64,000 nucleotides of DNA from Pseudomonas oryzicola. Lineage in GTDB: Bacteria > Pseudomonadota > Gammaproteobacteria > Pseudomonadales > Pseudomonadaceae. The stretch is taken from contig NZ_JABWRZ020000001.1 in assembly GCF_014269185.2 (NCBI RefSeq), forward strand, positions 1,637,001-1,701,000, given 5' to 3'. The position numbers and the translations under genes were made by a program. The notes under the pieces are model-generated. The model was given only the letters and a program-made list of their open reading frames with translations. It was not told the DNA's origin and searched no databases. Positions 37,471 through 47,164 of this stretch are shown piece after piece; position 1 is the first letter of the stretch, and every line of letters starts with the position of its first letter.

Positions 37471-38421
37471 TCAGCGACGCACCACGCCCGGTAGCACGCA
37501 GAGCATCTCGAACAGCAGGTTGGCACCGAGCAGCGAGGTGTTGCCGGTGGTGTCGTAAGGCGGGGAGACTTCGACCAGGTCACAACCGATCAGGTCCAGG
37601 CCGTGGCAGCCGCGAATGATCTCCATCGCCTGGATGGTGGTCAAGCCGCCGATTTCCGGGGTGCCGGTGCCAGGCGCCCAGGCCGGGTCGATGCCGTCGA
37701 TGTCGAACGACAGGTACACCGGGCCACCGCCGACCTTTTCCCGCACTTCGGCCATCAGCGGTACCAGCGACTTGTGCCAGCACTCTTCGGCCTGGACCAC
37801 GCGAAAGCCCTGGCGACGGCTCCAGTTGAAATCATCGGCGGTGTAGCCCTGGGCGCGCAGGCCGATCTGCACCACACGCTCGCAATCGAGCAGGCCTTCT
37901 TCCACGGCCCGGCGGAAGGTGGTGCCGTGGGCGATCTTTTCGCCGAACATGTGGTCGTTGACGTCGGCGTGGGCGTCGATGTGCACCAGGCCGATCTTGC
38001 CGTGCTTCTTGTGCAGCGCACGCAGGATCGGCAGGGTGATGGTGTGGTCGCCGCCCAGGGTCAACGGGATGATGTTGTGTTCGAGAATCTCGTCATACGC
38101 TTCTTCGATGATGCGCACGGCGTCCAGCAGGTTGAAGGTGTTGATCGCCACGTCACCGATGTCGGCCACCGACAGCGAGTCGAACGGGGCTGCCCCGGTG
38201 GCCATGTTGTAGGGGCGGATCATCACCGATTCGGCGCGGATCTGCCGTGGGCCGAAGCGGGTGCCGGAGCGCAGCGAAGTGCCGATGTCCAAGGGTACGC
38301 CGATGAACGCGGCATCCAGGCCTTGGGCACTTTGCAGGTGGGGAAGGCGAAGCATGGTGGCGATGCCGCCGAAACGCGGCATTTCGTTGCCGCCCAGTGG
38401 TTGGTGGAGAATCTTGTCCAC
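37471..38421 (-). CDS. gbuA: Guanidinobutyrase (ureohydrolase family)
   Basis: A 316-residue arginase/agmatinase-fold hydrolase. The Mn-binding motifs are GGDHT, HIDAHADVND and SFDIDGIDPAWAPGTGTPE. Long stretches agree, from memory, with P. aeruginosa GbuA (PA1421), which splits 4-guanidinobutyrate into 4-aminobutyrate and urea in arginine catabolism. Flanking symporter and LysR genes match that locus. The start is the GTG at 38421 (MDKILHQPLGGNEMPRFGG) with TGAGG upstream; an ATG four codons earlier has no ribosome site, and the longer open frame to 38556 is not family-like. Agmatinase activity is the main alternative. Confidence 0.9.
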   Translation of the reverse strand: MDKILHQPLGGNEMPRFGGIATMLRLPHLQSAQGLDAAFIGVPLDIGTSLRSGTRFGPRQIRAESVMIRPYNMATGAAPFDSLSVADIGDVAINTFNLLDAVRIIEEAYDEILEHNIIPLTLGGDHTITLPILRALHKKHGKIGLVHIDAHADVNDHMFGEKIAHGTTFRRAVEEGLLDCERVVQIGLRAQGYTADDFNWSRRQGFRVVQAEECWHKSLVPLMAEVREKVGGGPVYLSFDIDGIDPAWAPGTGTPEIGGLTTIQAMEIIRGCHGLDLIGCDLVEVSPPYDTTGNTSLLGANLLFEMLCVLPGVVRR

Positions 38422-38638
38422 GGTGGGCCTCATCAGTCGGTCGATTGTTCTGTTTGTTCGAACCTGTGCCGCCGCACGCCTGTTGCTTGACGGCGGGCAG
38501 GGACATTTCGGCCAAGTCTGCTGAAGGCGCTGCCGGGGAAAAATCGCTGCCGGCAAATACTTAGTTCAGGAATTTCTGAACTGAACACGTGCGCAGCGGT
38601 TAGACTGCGCGCAAATACCGTTGTGGAACCGCTGCCCC

Positions 38639-39532
38639 ATGGCCTCGACCTTGCCCGACCTGAAACTGCTGCGCATCTTCGTCAGCGTGGTGCGCCACCA
38701 GGGTTTCGCCAACGCCCAGCGCGAGCTGAACCTGTCGACCTCGGCCATCAGTACCTACATGAGCCAGTTGGAAGGTGCCCTGGGCATCGTGCTGTGCCAC
38801 CGTGGCCGTGGCGGCTTCAGCCTCACCAGCAAGGGCGAGCTGTTCCACCAGGAAACCCTGCGCCTGCTGGCCGAACTGGACGGTTTCGAACAGTACGCCG
38901 CAGCGCTGAAGGGCGAGTTGCGCGGTACCCTCAACCTTGGCGTGATCGACTCTACCGTCGGTGACCGGGCCTTGCCGCTGGCCGAAGCCATCGGCGCCTA
39001 CAGCCAGGAACACCCGGCGGTGCACCTGCACCTGTCGGTGTCCAGCCCTTACGAATTGCAGCTGGGCGTGCAGGACAATCGCCTGGACCTGGCCATCGGG
39101 GCGTTTTCCTCGCGCATGAGCGGGCTGCTCTACCAGCCGTTGTACCGCGAGCAGCACTGGCTGTATTGCAGCAGCCGCCACCCGTTGTATGGCGAGCGGC
39201 GTATCCCCGAGCAGGTGGTGACCCAGCAGCGCATGGTCGGGCGCGGCTACTGGAGCCAGGCCGAGCTGGCCCGGCACGGCTTCAAGCACAGCGCGGCGAC
39301 GGTGGAAAGCATGGAAGCGCAGCTGATCCTGATTCTTTCCGGGGCCTATATCGGCTACCTGCCCGAGCACTATGCCCAGGCCTGGGTCGACAAGGGCGAC
39401 CTGCGCGTACTCTCGCCTGCCACCTTCGGCTATCAGGCGCCGTTTTCGTTGATCATCCGCCGCGGGCGCAGCCGTGAGCCGCTGATCCAGACCTTCCGCG
39501 ACCTGTTGAAAAGCCAGCTCAACGTCGGCTGA
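38639..39532 (+). CDS. gbuR: LysR-family regulator GbuR
   Basis: 297 residues with a LysR winged helix at residues 6-65 (LKLLRIFVSVVRHQGFANAQRELNLSTSAISTYMSQLEGALG) and an effector domain. It is divergent from gbuA over 217 bases, as in P. aeruginosa (PA1422), where GbuR activates gbuA in response to guanidinobutyrate. The ATG at 38639 gives the family start. The assignment relies on synteny and divergent orientation. Confidence 0.85.
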   Translation: MASTLPDLKLLRIFVSVVRHQGFANAQRELNLSTSAISTYMSQLEGALGIVLCHRGRGGFSLTSKGELFHQETLRLLAELDGFEQYAAALKGELRGTLNLGVIDSTVGDRALPLAEAIGAYSQEHPAVHLHLSVSSPYELQLGVQDNRLDLAIGAFSSRMSGLLYQPLYREQHWLYCSSRHPLYGERRIPEQVVTQQRMVGRGYWSQAELARHGFKHSAATVESMEAQLILILSGAYIGYLPEHYAQAWVDKGDLRVLSPATFGYQAPFSLIIRRGRSREPLIQTFRDLLKSQLNVG

Positions 39533-39568
39533 TAGACAAGGCGTTCACAACATTCCGTCGGGATGCCT

Positions 39569-39595
39569 TAAATTCCTGCAAATGCAGGCCGCCAA
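39569..39595 (+). promoter_or_regulatory. FliA (sigma-28) type promoter for aer
   Basis: TAAA at 39569-39572, exactly 15 bases, then GCCGCCAA at 39588-39595, against the consensus TAAA-N15-GCCGATAA. It lies 75 bases upstream of a chemoreceptor gene, the expected class of FliA target. Confidence 0.7.
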
Positions 39596-39670
39596 ACTGA
39601 TAGCGCTCTGCTACATATCAACTTGCGCTGATGATTTTTCCCCTAAATTATCCTGCAAGGATCGCCCAAG

Positions 39671-41236
39671 ATGCGCATGAATTTGCCCGTCACTGAGCAC
39701 GAAAGAACCTTCTCCAGCGATCAACGCCTGATTTCCACCACCGACCTCAACAGCCGCATCACCTATTGCAACGACGCCTTCGTGGCGATCAGCGGTTTCA
39801 CCTACGACGAGCTGGTCGGCCAACCGCATAACCTGGTGCGTCACCCGGACATGCCGCCAGCCGTGTTCGGCCATATGTGGGACACCATCAAGCAGGGCAA
39901 ACCGTGGATGGGCGTGGTCAAGAACCGGGCGAAGAACGGCGATTTCTACTGGGTCAGCGCTTATGTCACGGCCATCTACGAACAGGGCCGCATCAGTGGC
40001 TACGAGTCGGTGCGCTCGGTGCCTACGCGCGAGCAGATCCGCCGCGCCGAAGCGCTGTATGCGCGCTTGCGCGCTGGCCGTGCACCGGTGCCGTGGGCGG
40101 CCCGCCTGGGCCATGGGCTGGGCCACGGCTGGCCGTTGCTCGCTGCCGGCCTGCTGTCGGCGGCAGGCTACCTGTGGCTGCCACCTTATGCGGCGCTGGG
40201 TGTGCTGATGGCCAGCCTGCTGCTGGCCTGGTACCTGGTCGAGCTGCGCCAGAACCAGGCCATTCGCCGCACCTTGGCCGAGCATCCCAAGGCCTTCACC
40301 AGCCCGCTTGTGGCGCTGACCTACAGCGACAATCCAGGCCTGCAGGGCCAACTCGACCTGGCCATCATCAGCGAGGAAGCACGCCTGCAAACAGCCCTGA
40401 CCCGCCTGGTCGACGCGGGTGTCGGGGTCAAGTCGCGGGCCGCACAGTCGGCTGACCTGTCCGATGCCCAGGCGCAGATGCTCGACCGTCAGCGCAACGA
40501 GACCGACCAGTCCGCCACGGCCATCGCGCAGATGGCGGCGACCATCCAGCAGGTCACCCACAACGTGCAGAGTACGGCGCATGCCGCCGGCGACGCCGAC
40601 CAGCTGGCGCAGCAGGGCAGTGAGCTGGCGCTGCAGAGCCTGAAGGCCATGGGCAGCATGAGCGAAGCGGTGAATGACATCGGCCAGGCGGTCAATGCCC
40701 TGGCCGAACAGACCCAGTCGATCGGCAGCGTGGTCGATGTGATTACCTCGATCGCCGAGCAGACCAACCTGCTGGCGCTCAACGCGGCCATCGAGGCGGC
40801 CCGTGCCGGCGAGCAGGGGCGTGGCTTTGCCGTGGTGGCGGATGAAGTGCGTTCGCTGGCCCAGCGCACGCGGGCATCGACCGAGGAGATACACCAGATC
40901 ATTGCCTCGTTGCGCGCCGGGGCCGAGCGGGCGGTGAGCACTGCCAGCCGTGGCGAACAGATTTCCCGCGACAGCGTGCACAGCGTCGAGGCGGTGCAGG
41001 CAGCGCTGAGCGGGATCGCCCAGGCGGTCAGCCGGATCACTGGCATGAGCCAGCAAATGGCGACCGCGTCGGAACAACAGAGCCATGTGGCCGAGGATAT
41101 CAACCAGCAGATCGTGAGGATCGCCCACCTGTGCGACGAGAGCGCCGGGCAAGCCAGGCAGGGCGCGGAAATCAGCCAGGACCTGGAGCGCATGGCCGAG
41201 TACCTGCACAGCCTGGCCGAGCGCTTCAACCGTTGA
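39671..41236 (+). CDS. PAS-containing methyl-accepting chemoreceptor (Aer-type)
   Basis: 521 residues. A PAS domain is at about 15-115 ([42 protein letters not shown]). Two close membrane helices follow at about 150-190 ([37 protein letters not shown]), with no periplasmic domain. The signalling domain carries the invariant tip [36 protein letters not shown]. This is the Aer plan: energy or redox sensing by a PAS-bound flavin (inferred). In P. putida KT2440 the third Aer paralogue lies in this neighbourhood. A FliA-type promoter precedes it and a hairpin terminator follows. Confidence 0.88.
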   Translation: MRMNLPVTEHERTFSSDQRLISTTDLNSRITYCNDAFVAISGFTYDELVGQPHNLVRHPDMPPAVFGHMWDTIKQGKPWMGVVKNRAKNGDFYWVSAYVTAIYEQGRISGYESVRSVPTREQIRRAEALYARLRAGRAPVPWAARLGHGLGHGWPLLAAGLLSAAGYLWLPPYAALGVLMASLLLAWYLVELRQNQAIRRTLAEHPKAFTSPLVALTYSDNPGLQGQLDLAIISEEARLQTALTRLVDAGVGVKSRAAQSADLSDAQAQMLDRQRNETDQSATAIAQMAATIQQVTHNVQSTAHAAGDADQLAQQGSELALQSLKAMGSMSEAVNDIGQAVNALAEQTQSIGSVVDVITSIAEQTNLLALNAAIEAARAGEQGRGFAVVADEVRSLAQRTRASTEEIHQIIASLRAGAERAVSTASRGEQISRDSVHSVEAVQAALSGIAQAVSRITGMSQQMATASEQQSHVAEDINQQIVRIAHLCDESAGQARQGAEISQDLERMAEYLHSLAERFNR

Positions 41237-41244
41237 GCCTGCCG

Positions 41245-41264
41245 GGGCCGCTGTGCGGCCCTTT
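41245..41264 (+). terminator. Hairpin terminator after aer-type gene
   Basis: Stem GGGCCGC/GCGGCCC with a TGT loop followed by TTT, eight bases past the stop. Confidence 0.65.
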
Positions 41265-41350
41265 CGCCGCCAGGCCAGCTTCCACGGAAGTGGATAAGAC
41301 TCAGGCTTGATGGGCTCCTGTGGCAAACTGGTCCCGCCAAGGAGAACCCC

Positions 41351-41950
41351 ATGCCCAGACCCCGCTGCGAGCGCTGCCAGCGCCCCCTCGATCATTGCCT
41401 CTGCCCGCTGATCCCGACACTCGACAGCCGCACCCGTGTCATCTTGCTGCAGCACCCCAGTGAAACCACTCATGCGCTCAACACCGCCCGCCTGGCCGCC
41501 CTTGGCCTGACCAATGCCGAGTTGCGGGTCGGCGAGGTGTTCGATGAGCTGCACGCGCTGCTGGCTACGCCCGGTTATCGGCCGGCCCTGTTGTTTCCAG
41601 GCGATGAAGCCCAGGTGCTGGCGCCATATGACCAGGCGCAGGGCGAACCCTTGCTGCTGATCGTGCCTGACGGCACTTGGCGCAAGGCGCGCAAGCTGTT
41701 GTACCTGAACCCGCTGCTGGAGGCATTGCCGAGGGTGACGCTGGGGGCTGTTGCGCCGTCGCGCTATCGCTTGCGCAAGGCGCCGGAGGCGGGGGCGTTA
41801 TCGACCATCGAGGCGGTGGTGGGGGCATTGAATGCGCTGGAGCAGCCGGCCTGCTTCGACGCACTGCTGGCGCCGTTCGAGGCATTGATCGAGGGGCAGA
41901 TCAGGGCCATGGGTGTAGAGACATTCCAGCGTAACCATGGCACCGAGTGA
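41351..41950 (+). CDS. tapT: DTW-domain tRNA-uridine aminocarboxypropyltransferase
   Basis: 199 residues. An N-terminal zinc-type cysteine cluster (CERCQRPLDHCLC) is followed by the DTW domain with IVPDGTWRKARKLLYLNP and APSRYRLRKAPEAGALSTIEA. TapT transfers the 3-amino-3-carboxypropyl group of S-adenosylmethionine to uridine 47 of tRNA (acp3U47). The ATG is behind AAGGAGA. It is convergent with the TolC-family gene, with a shared hairpin (41957-41975) between them. Confidence 0.9.
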   Translation: MPRPRCERCQRPLDHCLCPLIPTLDSRTRVILLQHPSETTHALNTARLAALGLTNAELRVGEVFDELHALLATPGYRPALLFPGDEAQVLAPYDQAQGEPLLLIVPDGTWRKARKLLYLNPLLEALPRVTLGAVAPSRYRLRKAPEAGALSTIEAVVGALNALEQPACFDALLAPFEALIEGQIRAMGVETFQRNHGTE

Positions 41951-41956
41951 AGGATG

Positions 41957-41975
41957 GGGGCCGCAAAGCGGCCCC
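41957..41975. terminator. Hairpin between tapT and tolC-family gene
   Basis: Perfect stem GGGGCCGC/GCGGCCCC with an AAA loop between convergent genes. There is no strong T run, so the strength is uncertain. Confidence 0.6.
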
Positions 41976-41992
41976 GGCAATCGCAAAGCCGA

Positions 41993-43351
41993 TCAACGCA
42001 TCTCAGGCAAACGCGCCTCGGTAGTCACGTCACTAGAGGCCAGCGCCTCCGGCGGCAGGGAAATGCGCTGCTTGCTCAGCAGCTCGCCCATGGTCGCCAG
42101 CACGCGGTAGCGCGAGAATTCCTCGGTGTAACGCACCTCGGTGTAACGGCGGTCGGCGTTGTACAGCTCGTTTTCACTGTCGAGCACGTCCAGCAGGGTA
42201 CGCTGGCCCAGACCGAACTGGTCCTGGTAGGCGGCACGCACACGCTTGGTCGTTTCGGCGTATTCACGCGCGGTCGGCAGTTGCTTGCTGGCATTGTTCA
42301 TGGCGTTCCAGGCCAGGCTCAGGTTCTCGGTCAGCTCACGCAGGGCGTTGTTGCGGATGTCCAGAGCCTGGTTGATCTTGTGCGCGTCGGACTGCAGGCG
42401 AGCCTTGTCGCTGCCGCCGCGGAACAGGTTGTAGTTCATCTCCACGCCGGCCTGCCAGTCGTTGTTGTTGTGGCCTTTCTCGCCGCCGGTGTTGTTGTTG
42501 GCACCGGTAGCCAGGATGGCGTCGAAGCGTGGGTAGAAGGTCGACTTGGCCCCTTCGTACTGCTTCTCGGCAGCGTTGACATCAGCCTGGGCCGACTTGA
42601 TGTACGGGTTGTTCTGGCGCATGCCCTCGCGTGCTTCTTCGAGGTTGGCGGGCATTGCCACCTTGATCGACTGCGGGGCTTCCAGCTCGTCCGGCATGCG
42701 GCCGACCACGCTGAAGAAGTTGGCCTCGGCGTCGGCCAGGTCGACTTCGGCGGTGTCCAGGTTGTTTTCTGCCAGGGCGCGACGTGCGCGGGACTGGTCA
42801 AGGTCGGCAGTGCTGCCGACACCGCGCTCGTTGCGCAGGCCGATCTGGTCGTTGACCCGCAGGTGGGCTTGCAGGTTGTTCTTGGCGAGTGTGACCAGTT
42901 CGCGGCGCTTGAGCACTTCCAGGTACACCTCGACTGCACGCAGGGCAACATCCTGGGCAACGGCCTGGGTGTAGTAGGCACGAGAGGTCGAGACCGCTTC
43001 GGTGCGGCCCACTTCATTCGAGGTGTTGAAGCCGTCGAAGATCATCTGCCGCAGGCGCAGTTCGGACTGGGTGTAGTTGAGGGTTTCCTTGTTGTGGTTG
43101 CCCTCGGCTCGAGTGGTAGTGTTGTCCGAACGCTGGCGACCATAGCCAGCAACCAGGTCCACGGAAGGGTAGTAACCACCACGCGCAAATTTCACATCTT
43201 CATCGGCCGACAGCTTGCTGTTGCGGTTGGAGCTGATTTGCGGATGGTAGTCCACGGCGCTTTGGACAGCCTCGGTGATCGACATCGCCTGTACGTTGGC
43301 ACTCGCCAGGGCCAACAGTAACGCACTGGTGATGGGGTTCAAAACGCGCAT
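41993..43351 (-). CDS. TolC-family outer-membrane channel (type I secretion, AggA/LapE-like)
   Basis: 452 residues with a signal peptide (MRVLNPITSALLLALASANVQA) and two TolC repeats rich in coiled-coil helix (for example SRARRALAENNLDTAEVDLADAEANFF and ALRELTENLSLAWNAMNNASKQLPTA). The N-terminal SITEAVQSAVDYHPQI and FGLGQRTLLDVLDSENELYNA blocks are typical of type I secretion outer-membrane proteins. It would form the trimeric exit duct for an ABC exporter encoded elsewhere. P. putida AggA/LapE, which serves large adhesins, is the likely counterpart, but no exporter gene is nearby to confirm it. Confidence 0.86.
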   Translation of the reverse strand: MRVLNPITSALLLALASANVQAMSITEAVQSAVDYHPQISSNRNSKLSADEDVKFARGGYYPSVDLVAGYGRQRSDNTTTRAEGNHNKETLNYTQSELRLRQMIFDGFNTSNEVGRTEAVSTSRAYYTQAVAQDVALRAVEVYLEVLKRRELVTLAKNNLQAHLRVNDQIGLRNERGVGSTADLDQSRARRALAENNLDTAEVDLADAEANFFSVVGRMPDELEAPQSIKVAMPANLEEAREGMRQNNPYIKSAQADVNAAEKQYEGAKSTFYPRFDAILATGANNNTGGEKGHNNNDWQAGVEMNYNLFRGGSDKARLQSDAHKINQALDIRNNALRELTENLSLAWNAMNNASKQLPTAREYAETTKRVRAAYQDQFGLGQRTLLDVLDSENELYNADRRYTEVRYTEEFSRYRVLATMGELLSKQRISLPPEALASSDVTTEARLPEMR

Positions 43352-43662
43352 GGTACATCTCCCTGATCCTGGAATTGATCCTGCTGTTCGCCAAAAAAAT
43401 GACGATAAAGTAATCGCGTATAGTGTTGCAGGTTTTTAACGACACAGCTAAGTACATTCAATGTGATAGATAAGAAGATTTATTCATATCAGAACGCCAT
43501 ATAAGGCCTGTTTTGTCTAAAAAACATGGCTAAATACATGGGTGCGAGCACTGGATTTCCCTGCTAAAGCCAACAAACACGGGGGCTTACGTGGGTTCCA
43601 GAATGTTTCTAGATAAAGAGATGGGCAACTAGGCGAAATTGATATTTGGCGACAAAATATTG
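43352..43662. other. AT-rich intergenic region upstream of tolC-family gene
   Basis: About 310 bases without a gene. It is unusually AT-rich for core DNA, with TTTTTTGGCGAACAG near the gene on the leftward strand and many A/T runs, and must hold the leftward promoter. An overlapping 90-codon frame (43517-43789) looks like a shadow of ybaN. No operator recognised. Confidence 0.55.
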
Positions 43663-44028
43663 TCACTTCGGCTTGTGCAGCGTCTTCTGGCTGAGGATGT
43701 ACAGGCTGACCAATACAGCGCTGGCAAGCATGAAGGTGCGAGCCCAGAACAGGGGGACCAGGTAGCATGACAGGCCGATGCTGGCCCACATCAGGCCGAT
43801 GGCGTAGAGCTTGCCCTTGAGGGGGATGCCTTCACCACTGAGGTAGTCACGAATCCACGGCCCGAGCTTGGGGTGGTGGACCAGCCAGTGGTGAAAGCGC
43901 GGCGAGCTGCGGGCAAAGCAGGCCGCCGCCAGAAGCAGGAATGGCGTGGTGGGCAAAACCGGCAGGAAAATCCCCAACACCCCCAGCGCAACGCTGAGCC
44001 AGCCGGTGGCCAGCAGCACGTAGCGCAC
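43663..44028 (-). CDS. YbaN/DUF454-family inner-membrane protein
   Basis: 121 residues beginning with a GTG (MRYVLLATGWLSVALGVLGIFLPVLPTTPFLLLAAACFARSS), the defining YbaN stretch, then a second hydrophobic hairpin (LYAIGLMWASIGLSCYLVPLFWARTFMLASAVLVSLYIL). About four membrane segments. The function of the family is unknown. It follows the yecA-like gene by seven bases on the same strand, so the two are probably one transcript. Confidence 0.85.
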   Translation of the reverse strand: MRYVLLATGWLSVALGVLGIFLPVLPTTPFLLLAAACFARSSPRFHHWLVHHPKLGPWIRDYLSGEGIPLKGKLYAIGLMWASIGLSCYLVPLFWARTFMLASAVLVSLYILSQKTLHKPK

Positions 44029-44035
44029 AGGCGAC

Positions 44036-44623
44036 TCAGTGATGGCGAGGCTTGAGCAACGCCGGTTTTTCGTCAGGAGCGTGCAGCAGCAGGAACAGCG
44101 CAGTCAGCGCTTCGGGGATCTGTACGATCATGTCGTCCTGCAGGTTGGCGTTGCTGGCGATGTCGGCGAACTCCGGCTGCTCGTCGAACAGGCCAGAGCC
44201 GACCATGATCGGCAGCAGCATCTCGCTGACTTCTTCTTCGGCGTTCTCGAACCAGGCCTCTTCACGCAGGAACACGCCTTCCATGAAGCCGATGCACCAG
44301 CCGCGCAGGTCGGAATCGTCCGGCTCGTCGGTCAGGTCGAGCTCGCACGGCAGCTCGAATTCGTCGTCACTGGCCAGCTGGCGGGCGATGTGTGCCTTGA
44401 GCGCGACCAGGGTGGCTTCGATTTCGGTGCGCTGGGCTTCGCTGGCGTAGTGCGGCTCTTCGGCGAACAGCGCGTCGATCCACTCGCGCTCCGGCACTTC
44501 CTCTGCGTTGATCGACAAGGCGGTGAGGTAGCCGTGGGCGGCGACATAGTCCAGCGCTTCTTCGTGCAGCTCGTCGGCGTCGAGGAAGGCTTGCAGGCGG
44601 GTCAGTTGCTCGGCGAAGGACAT
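44036..44623 (-). CDS. YecA/YgfB (UPF0149) family protein
   Basis: 195 residues, acidic and all-helical in appearance, with the family pattern LHEEALDYVAAHGYLTALSI near the N-terminus and RGWCIGFMEGVFLREEAWF in the middle. The C-terminal SEC-C zinc motif found in E. coli YecA is missing, so this is the short form. The molecular role is unknown. It is the first gene of a small leftward pair with ybaN, and divergent from recQ across 246 bases. Confidence 0.85.
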   Translation of the reverse strand: MSFAEQLTRLQAFLDADELHEEALDYVAAHGYLTALSINAEEVPEREWIDALFAEEPHYASEAQRTEIEATLVALKAHIARQLASDDEFELPCELDLTDEPDDSDLRGWCIGFMEGVFLREEAWFENAEEEVSEMLLPIMVGSGLFDEQPEFADIASNANLQDDMIVQIPEALTALFLLLHAPDEKPALLKPRHH

Positions 44624-44869
44624 TACGGGGCTACCTTGGGGAATAAACGATAACGAATTCTAGCACCTTGCGGCGGCGGCGGGGGAAAGGGAACGTCTAT
44701 CACCGTGTGCCCTGCGCGGGGCGGTGCTGCGGTATACTCCGCGATTTTTCACCCAGGGGCAGGTTTGGCCGGCTGCCTGGCAAAAACCGCTTACGCATTT
44801 GGCGTGTGCGGGGCGAGTTTTTTCGTCCAGCCTGTGTCCAGGATGGTACGGCGATTTGTGGAGTTGCAC

Positions 44870-47017
44870 ATGCTCGAACAGGCTCAGCGCGTTCTCAAGG
44901 ACGTCTTCGGCTACGACAGTTTCCGCGGGCGCCAGGCAGCGATCATCGACTGCGTGGCCAATGGCGGCGATGCCCTGGTGCTGATGCCCACCGGTGGCGG
45001 CAAGTCGTTGTGTTTCCAGGTGCCGGGGTTGCTGCGTCCGGGCCTGACGGTGGTGGTCTCGCCGTTGATCGCGCTGATGGACGACCAGGTTGCCACCCTC
45101 GATGAACTGGGCGTACCGGCCGCCGCCCTGAACTCCACGCTGACGCCCGAGCAGCAGCGTGAACTGGCCGGGCGCCTGCGCCGTGGCGAAGTGAAAATGC
45201 TGTACCTGGCGCCCGAGCGTCTGGTGCAGCCACGCATGCTCGACTTCCTGCGTGACCTGGACATCGCCCTGTTCGCCATCGACGAGGCTCACTGCGTGTC
45301 GCAATGGGGGCACGATTTCCGCCCCGAGTACCTGCAACTCGGCCAGCTGGCCGAGCTGTTCCCGCATGTGCCGCGTATCGCCCTGACCGCCACGGCTGAC
45401 ATGCGCACCCGCGAAGAGATCGTGCAGCGCCTGCACCTGCAAGGCGCCGAACGCTTCCTGTCGAGCTTCGACCGGCCCAACATCTTCTATCGCATCGTGC
45501 CCAAGGAGGCGCCGCGCAAGCAGCTGATGGCCTTCCTCGGCGAACGCCGTGGCAACGCCGGCATCGTCTATTGCCTGTCGCGCAAGAAGGTCGACGAAAC
45601 CGCGGCCTTCCTGTGTGACCAGGGCTTCCCGGCGCTGCCCTATCATGCTGGCCTGCCTGCCGAGACGCGCGCCGCCAACCAGCACCGGTTCCTCAACGAG
45701 GAAGGGCTGATCATGGTCGCCACCATTGCTTTCGGCATGGGCATCGACAAGCCCAACGTGCGCTTCGTCGCCCACCTCGACCTGCCCAAGTCGCTGGAGG
45801 CGTACTACCAGGAGACCGGCCGTGCCGGCCGTGACGGCCTGCCCTCCGATGCCTGGATGGCCTATGGCCTGCAGGACATGGTGATGCTCAAGCAGATGCT
45901 GCAGAACTCCGAAGGCGACGAGCGCCACAAGCGCATTGAGCAGCACAAGCTCGACGCCATGCTGGCGCTGTGCGAAGAAACCCGCTGCCGGCGCCAGGCG
46001 CTGCTGGCCTATTTCGATGAAACCCTCGAGCAGCCGTGCGGGCACTGCGACAACTGTGTCGACCAGGTGCAGACCTGGGACGCCACCGAGCCGGCCCGCC
46101 AGGCGCTTTCGGCGGTGTTCCGCACCGGCCAGCGCTACGGCGTCGGCCACCTGGTCGACGTGCTGCTGGGCAAGGACACCGAGAAGGTACGCAATTTCGG
46201 TCACGAGAAACTCTCGGTGTTTGGCGTGGGCAAAGGCCTGGCCGAGGTCGAGTGGCGTTCGCTGTTCCGCCAGTTGGTGGCGCGTGGCCTGGTCGACATC
46301 GACCTGGAAGGCTATGGCGGCCTGCGCCTGTCCGACAGCTGCCGGCCACTGCTGCGTGGCGAGGTGACCTTGCAGCTGCGCCGCGACCTCAAGCCGCAGA
46401 CCAGCGCCAGGACTTCGTCCTCCGGCGGTGGCAGCCCGGCCAGCCAGCTGGTGCGTGCCGAGGAGCGCGAGCTGTGGGAGGCGCTGCGCACCTTGCGCCG
46501 CAAGCTGGCCGAGGAGCACAGCGTGCCGCCCTACGTCATCTTCCCCGATTCGACGCTGCTGGAGATGTTGCGCAGCCAGCCGGTCAGCCTCAGCGACATG
46601 GCCCAGGTCAGTGGCGTGGGTGCGCGCAAGCTGGAGCGTTATGGCCAGGCCTTCCTCGAAGTGCTGAACGACAGCGGCGGCACCGCCGAGGCGCCGAAAG
46701 TGGTGCTCGACCTGCGTCACGAACTGGTCAGCCTGGCCCGTGCCGGCATGACTCCGGCGCAGATCGCCGGGCAGCTCAACTGCAGCGAGAAGAACGTCTA
46801 CAGCCTGCTGGCCGAGGCGCTGGGCCGTCAGGAGCTGAGCCTGGAGCAGGCCCTGGACCTGCCGGAAGACCTGATGATGGAAGTGCAGGATGCCTTCCTC
46901 GACGGCGAGGGCGAGCTGCCGCCGGTGTCGGCCGTTGCGCCATTGTTCGGGGGCCGCGTGCCAGAAGGCGTGCTGTATTGCGTACGGGCGGCACTGGCGG
47001 CGGAATTCGAGTTGTGA
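44870..47017 (+). CDS. recQ: ATP-dependent DNA helicase RecQ
   Basis: 715 residues. Helicase core: [12 protein letters not shown] (motif I), [17 protein letters not shown] (motif II and the aromatic loop), TATA, and [10 protein letters not shown] (motif VI). The RQC region has the zinc cysteines in CEETRC and CGHCDNC, then a winged helix; an HRDC domain follows near 530-610 ([30 protein letters not shown]). It unwinds DNA in recombination and replication-fork repair. The frame opens at 44705, but [15 protein letters not shown] at 44870 with GGAG upstream is the family start. Confidence 0.94.
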   Translation: MLEQAQRVLKDVFGYDSFRGRQAAIIDCVANGGDALVLMPTGGGKSLCFQVPGLLRPGLTVVVSPLIALMDDQVATLDELGVPAAALNSTLTPEQQRELAGRLRRGEVKMLYLAPERLVQPRMLDFLRDLDIALFAIDEAHCVSQWGHDFRPEYLQLGQLAELFPHVPRIALTATADMRTREEIVQRLHLQGAERFLSSFDRPNIFYRIVPKEAPRKQLMAFLGERRGNAGIVYCLSRKKVDETAAFLCDQGFPALPYHAGLPAETRAANQHRFLNEEGLIMVATIAFGMGIDKPNVRFVAHLDLPKSLEAYYQETGRAGRDGLPSDAWMAYGLQDMVMLKQMLQNSEGDERHKRIEQHKLDAMLALCEETRCRRQALLAYFDETLEQPCGHCDNCVDQVQTWDATEPARQALSAVFRTGQRYGVGHLVDVLLGKDTEKVRNFGHEKLSVFGVGKGLAEVEWRSLFRQLVARGLVDIDLEGYGGLRLSDSCRPLLRGEVTLQLRRDLKPQTSARTSSSGGGSPASQLVRAEERELWEALRTLRRKLAEEHSVPPYVIFPDSTLLEMLRSQPVSLSDMAQVSGVGARKLERYGQAFLEVLNDSGGTAEAPKVVLDLRHELVSLARAGMTPAQIAGQLNCSEKNVYSLLAEALGRQELSLEQALDLPEDLMMEVQDAFLDGEGELPPVSAVAPLFGGRVPEGVLYCVRAALAAEFEL

Positions 47018-47133
47018 CCGGCACCCGGCACGAGGGCAGTGTCGTCTGCTGACCTTTGTCATGTTTTTTGACGATAATCGGACGTTCGCCAAAGCCCGGG
47101 TCTTGCCTCGTGGGGCGGGCCATGGTTAGCTGC

Positions 47134-47144
47134 CTAATAATTAG
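47134..47144. promoter_or_regulatory. Near-palindromic operator candidate before MarR gene
   Basis: CTAATAATTAG, a short near-perfect dyad 20 bases before the start of the MarR gene, the usual place for MarR autoregulation. Support is positional only. Confidence 0.4.
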
Positions 47145-47164
47145 ATCTGTTCAATGAGTTGCCT

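Noticed and set aside
39611..41554. 647-codon open frame opposite the Aer-type gene
   Set aside because: Antisense shadow: it runs across an intergenic gap and into tapT and has no recognisable domain.
43517..43789. 90-codon frame between the tolC-family gene and ybaN
   Set aside because: It overlaps ybaN in another frame and enters AT-rich non-coding DNA; no start signal.
44660..47092. 810-codon open frame opposite recQ
   Set aside because: Antisense shadow of recQ with no ribosome site or domain.
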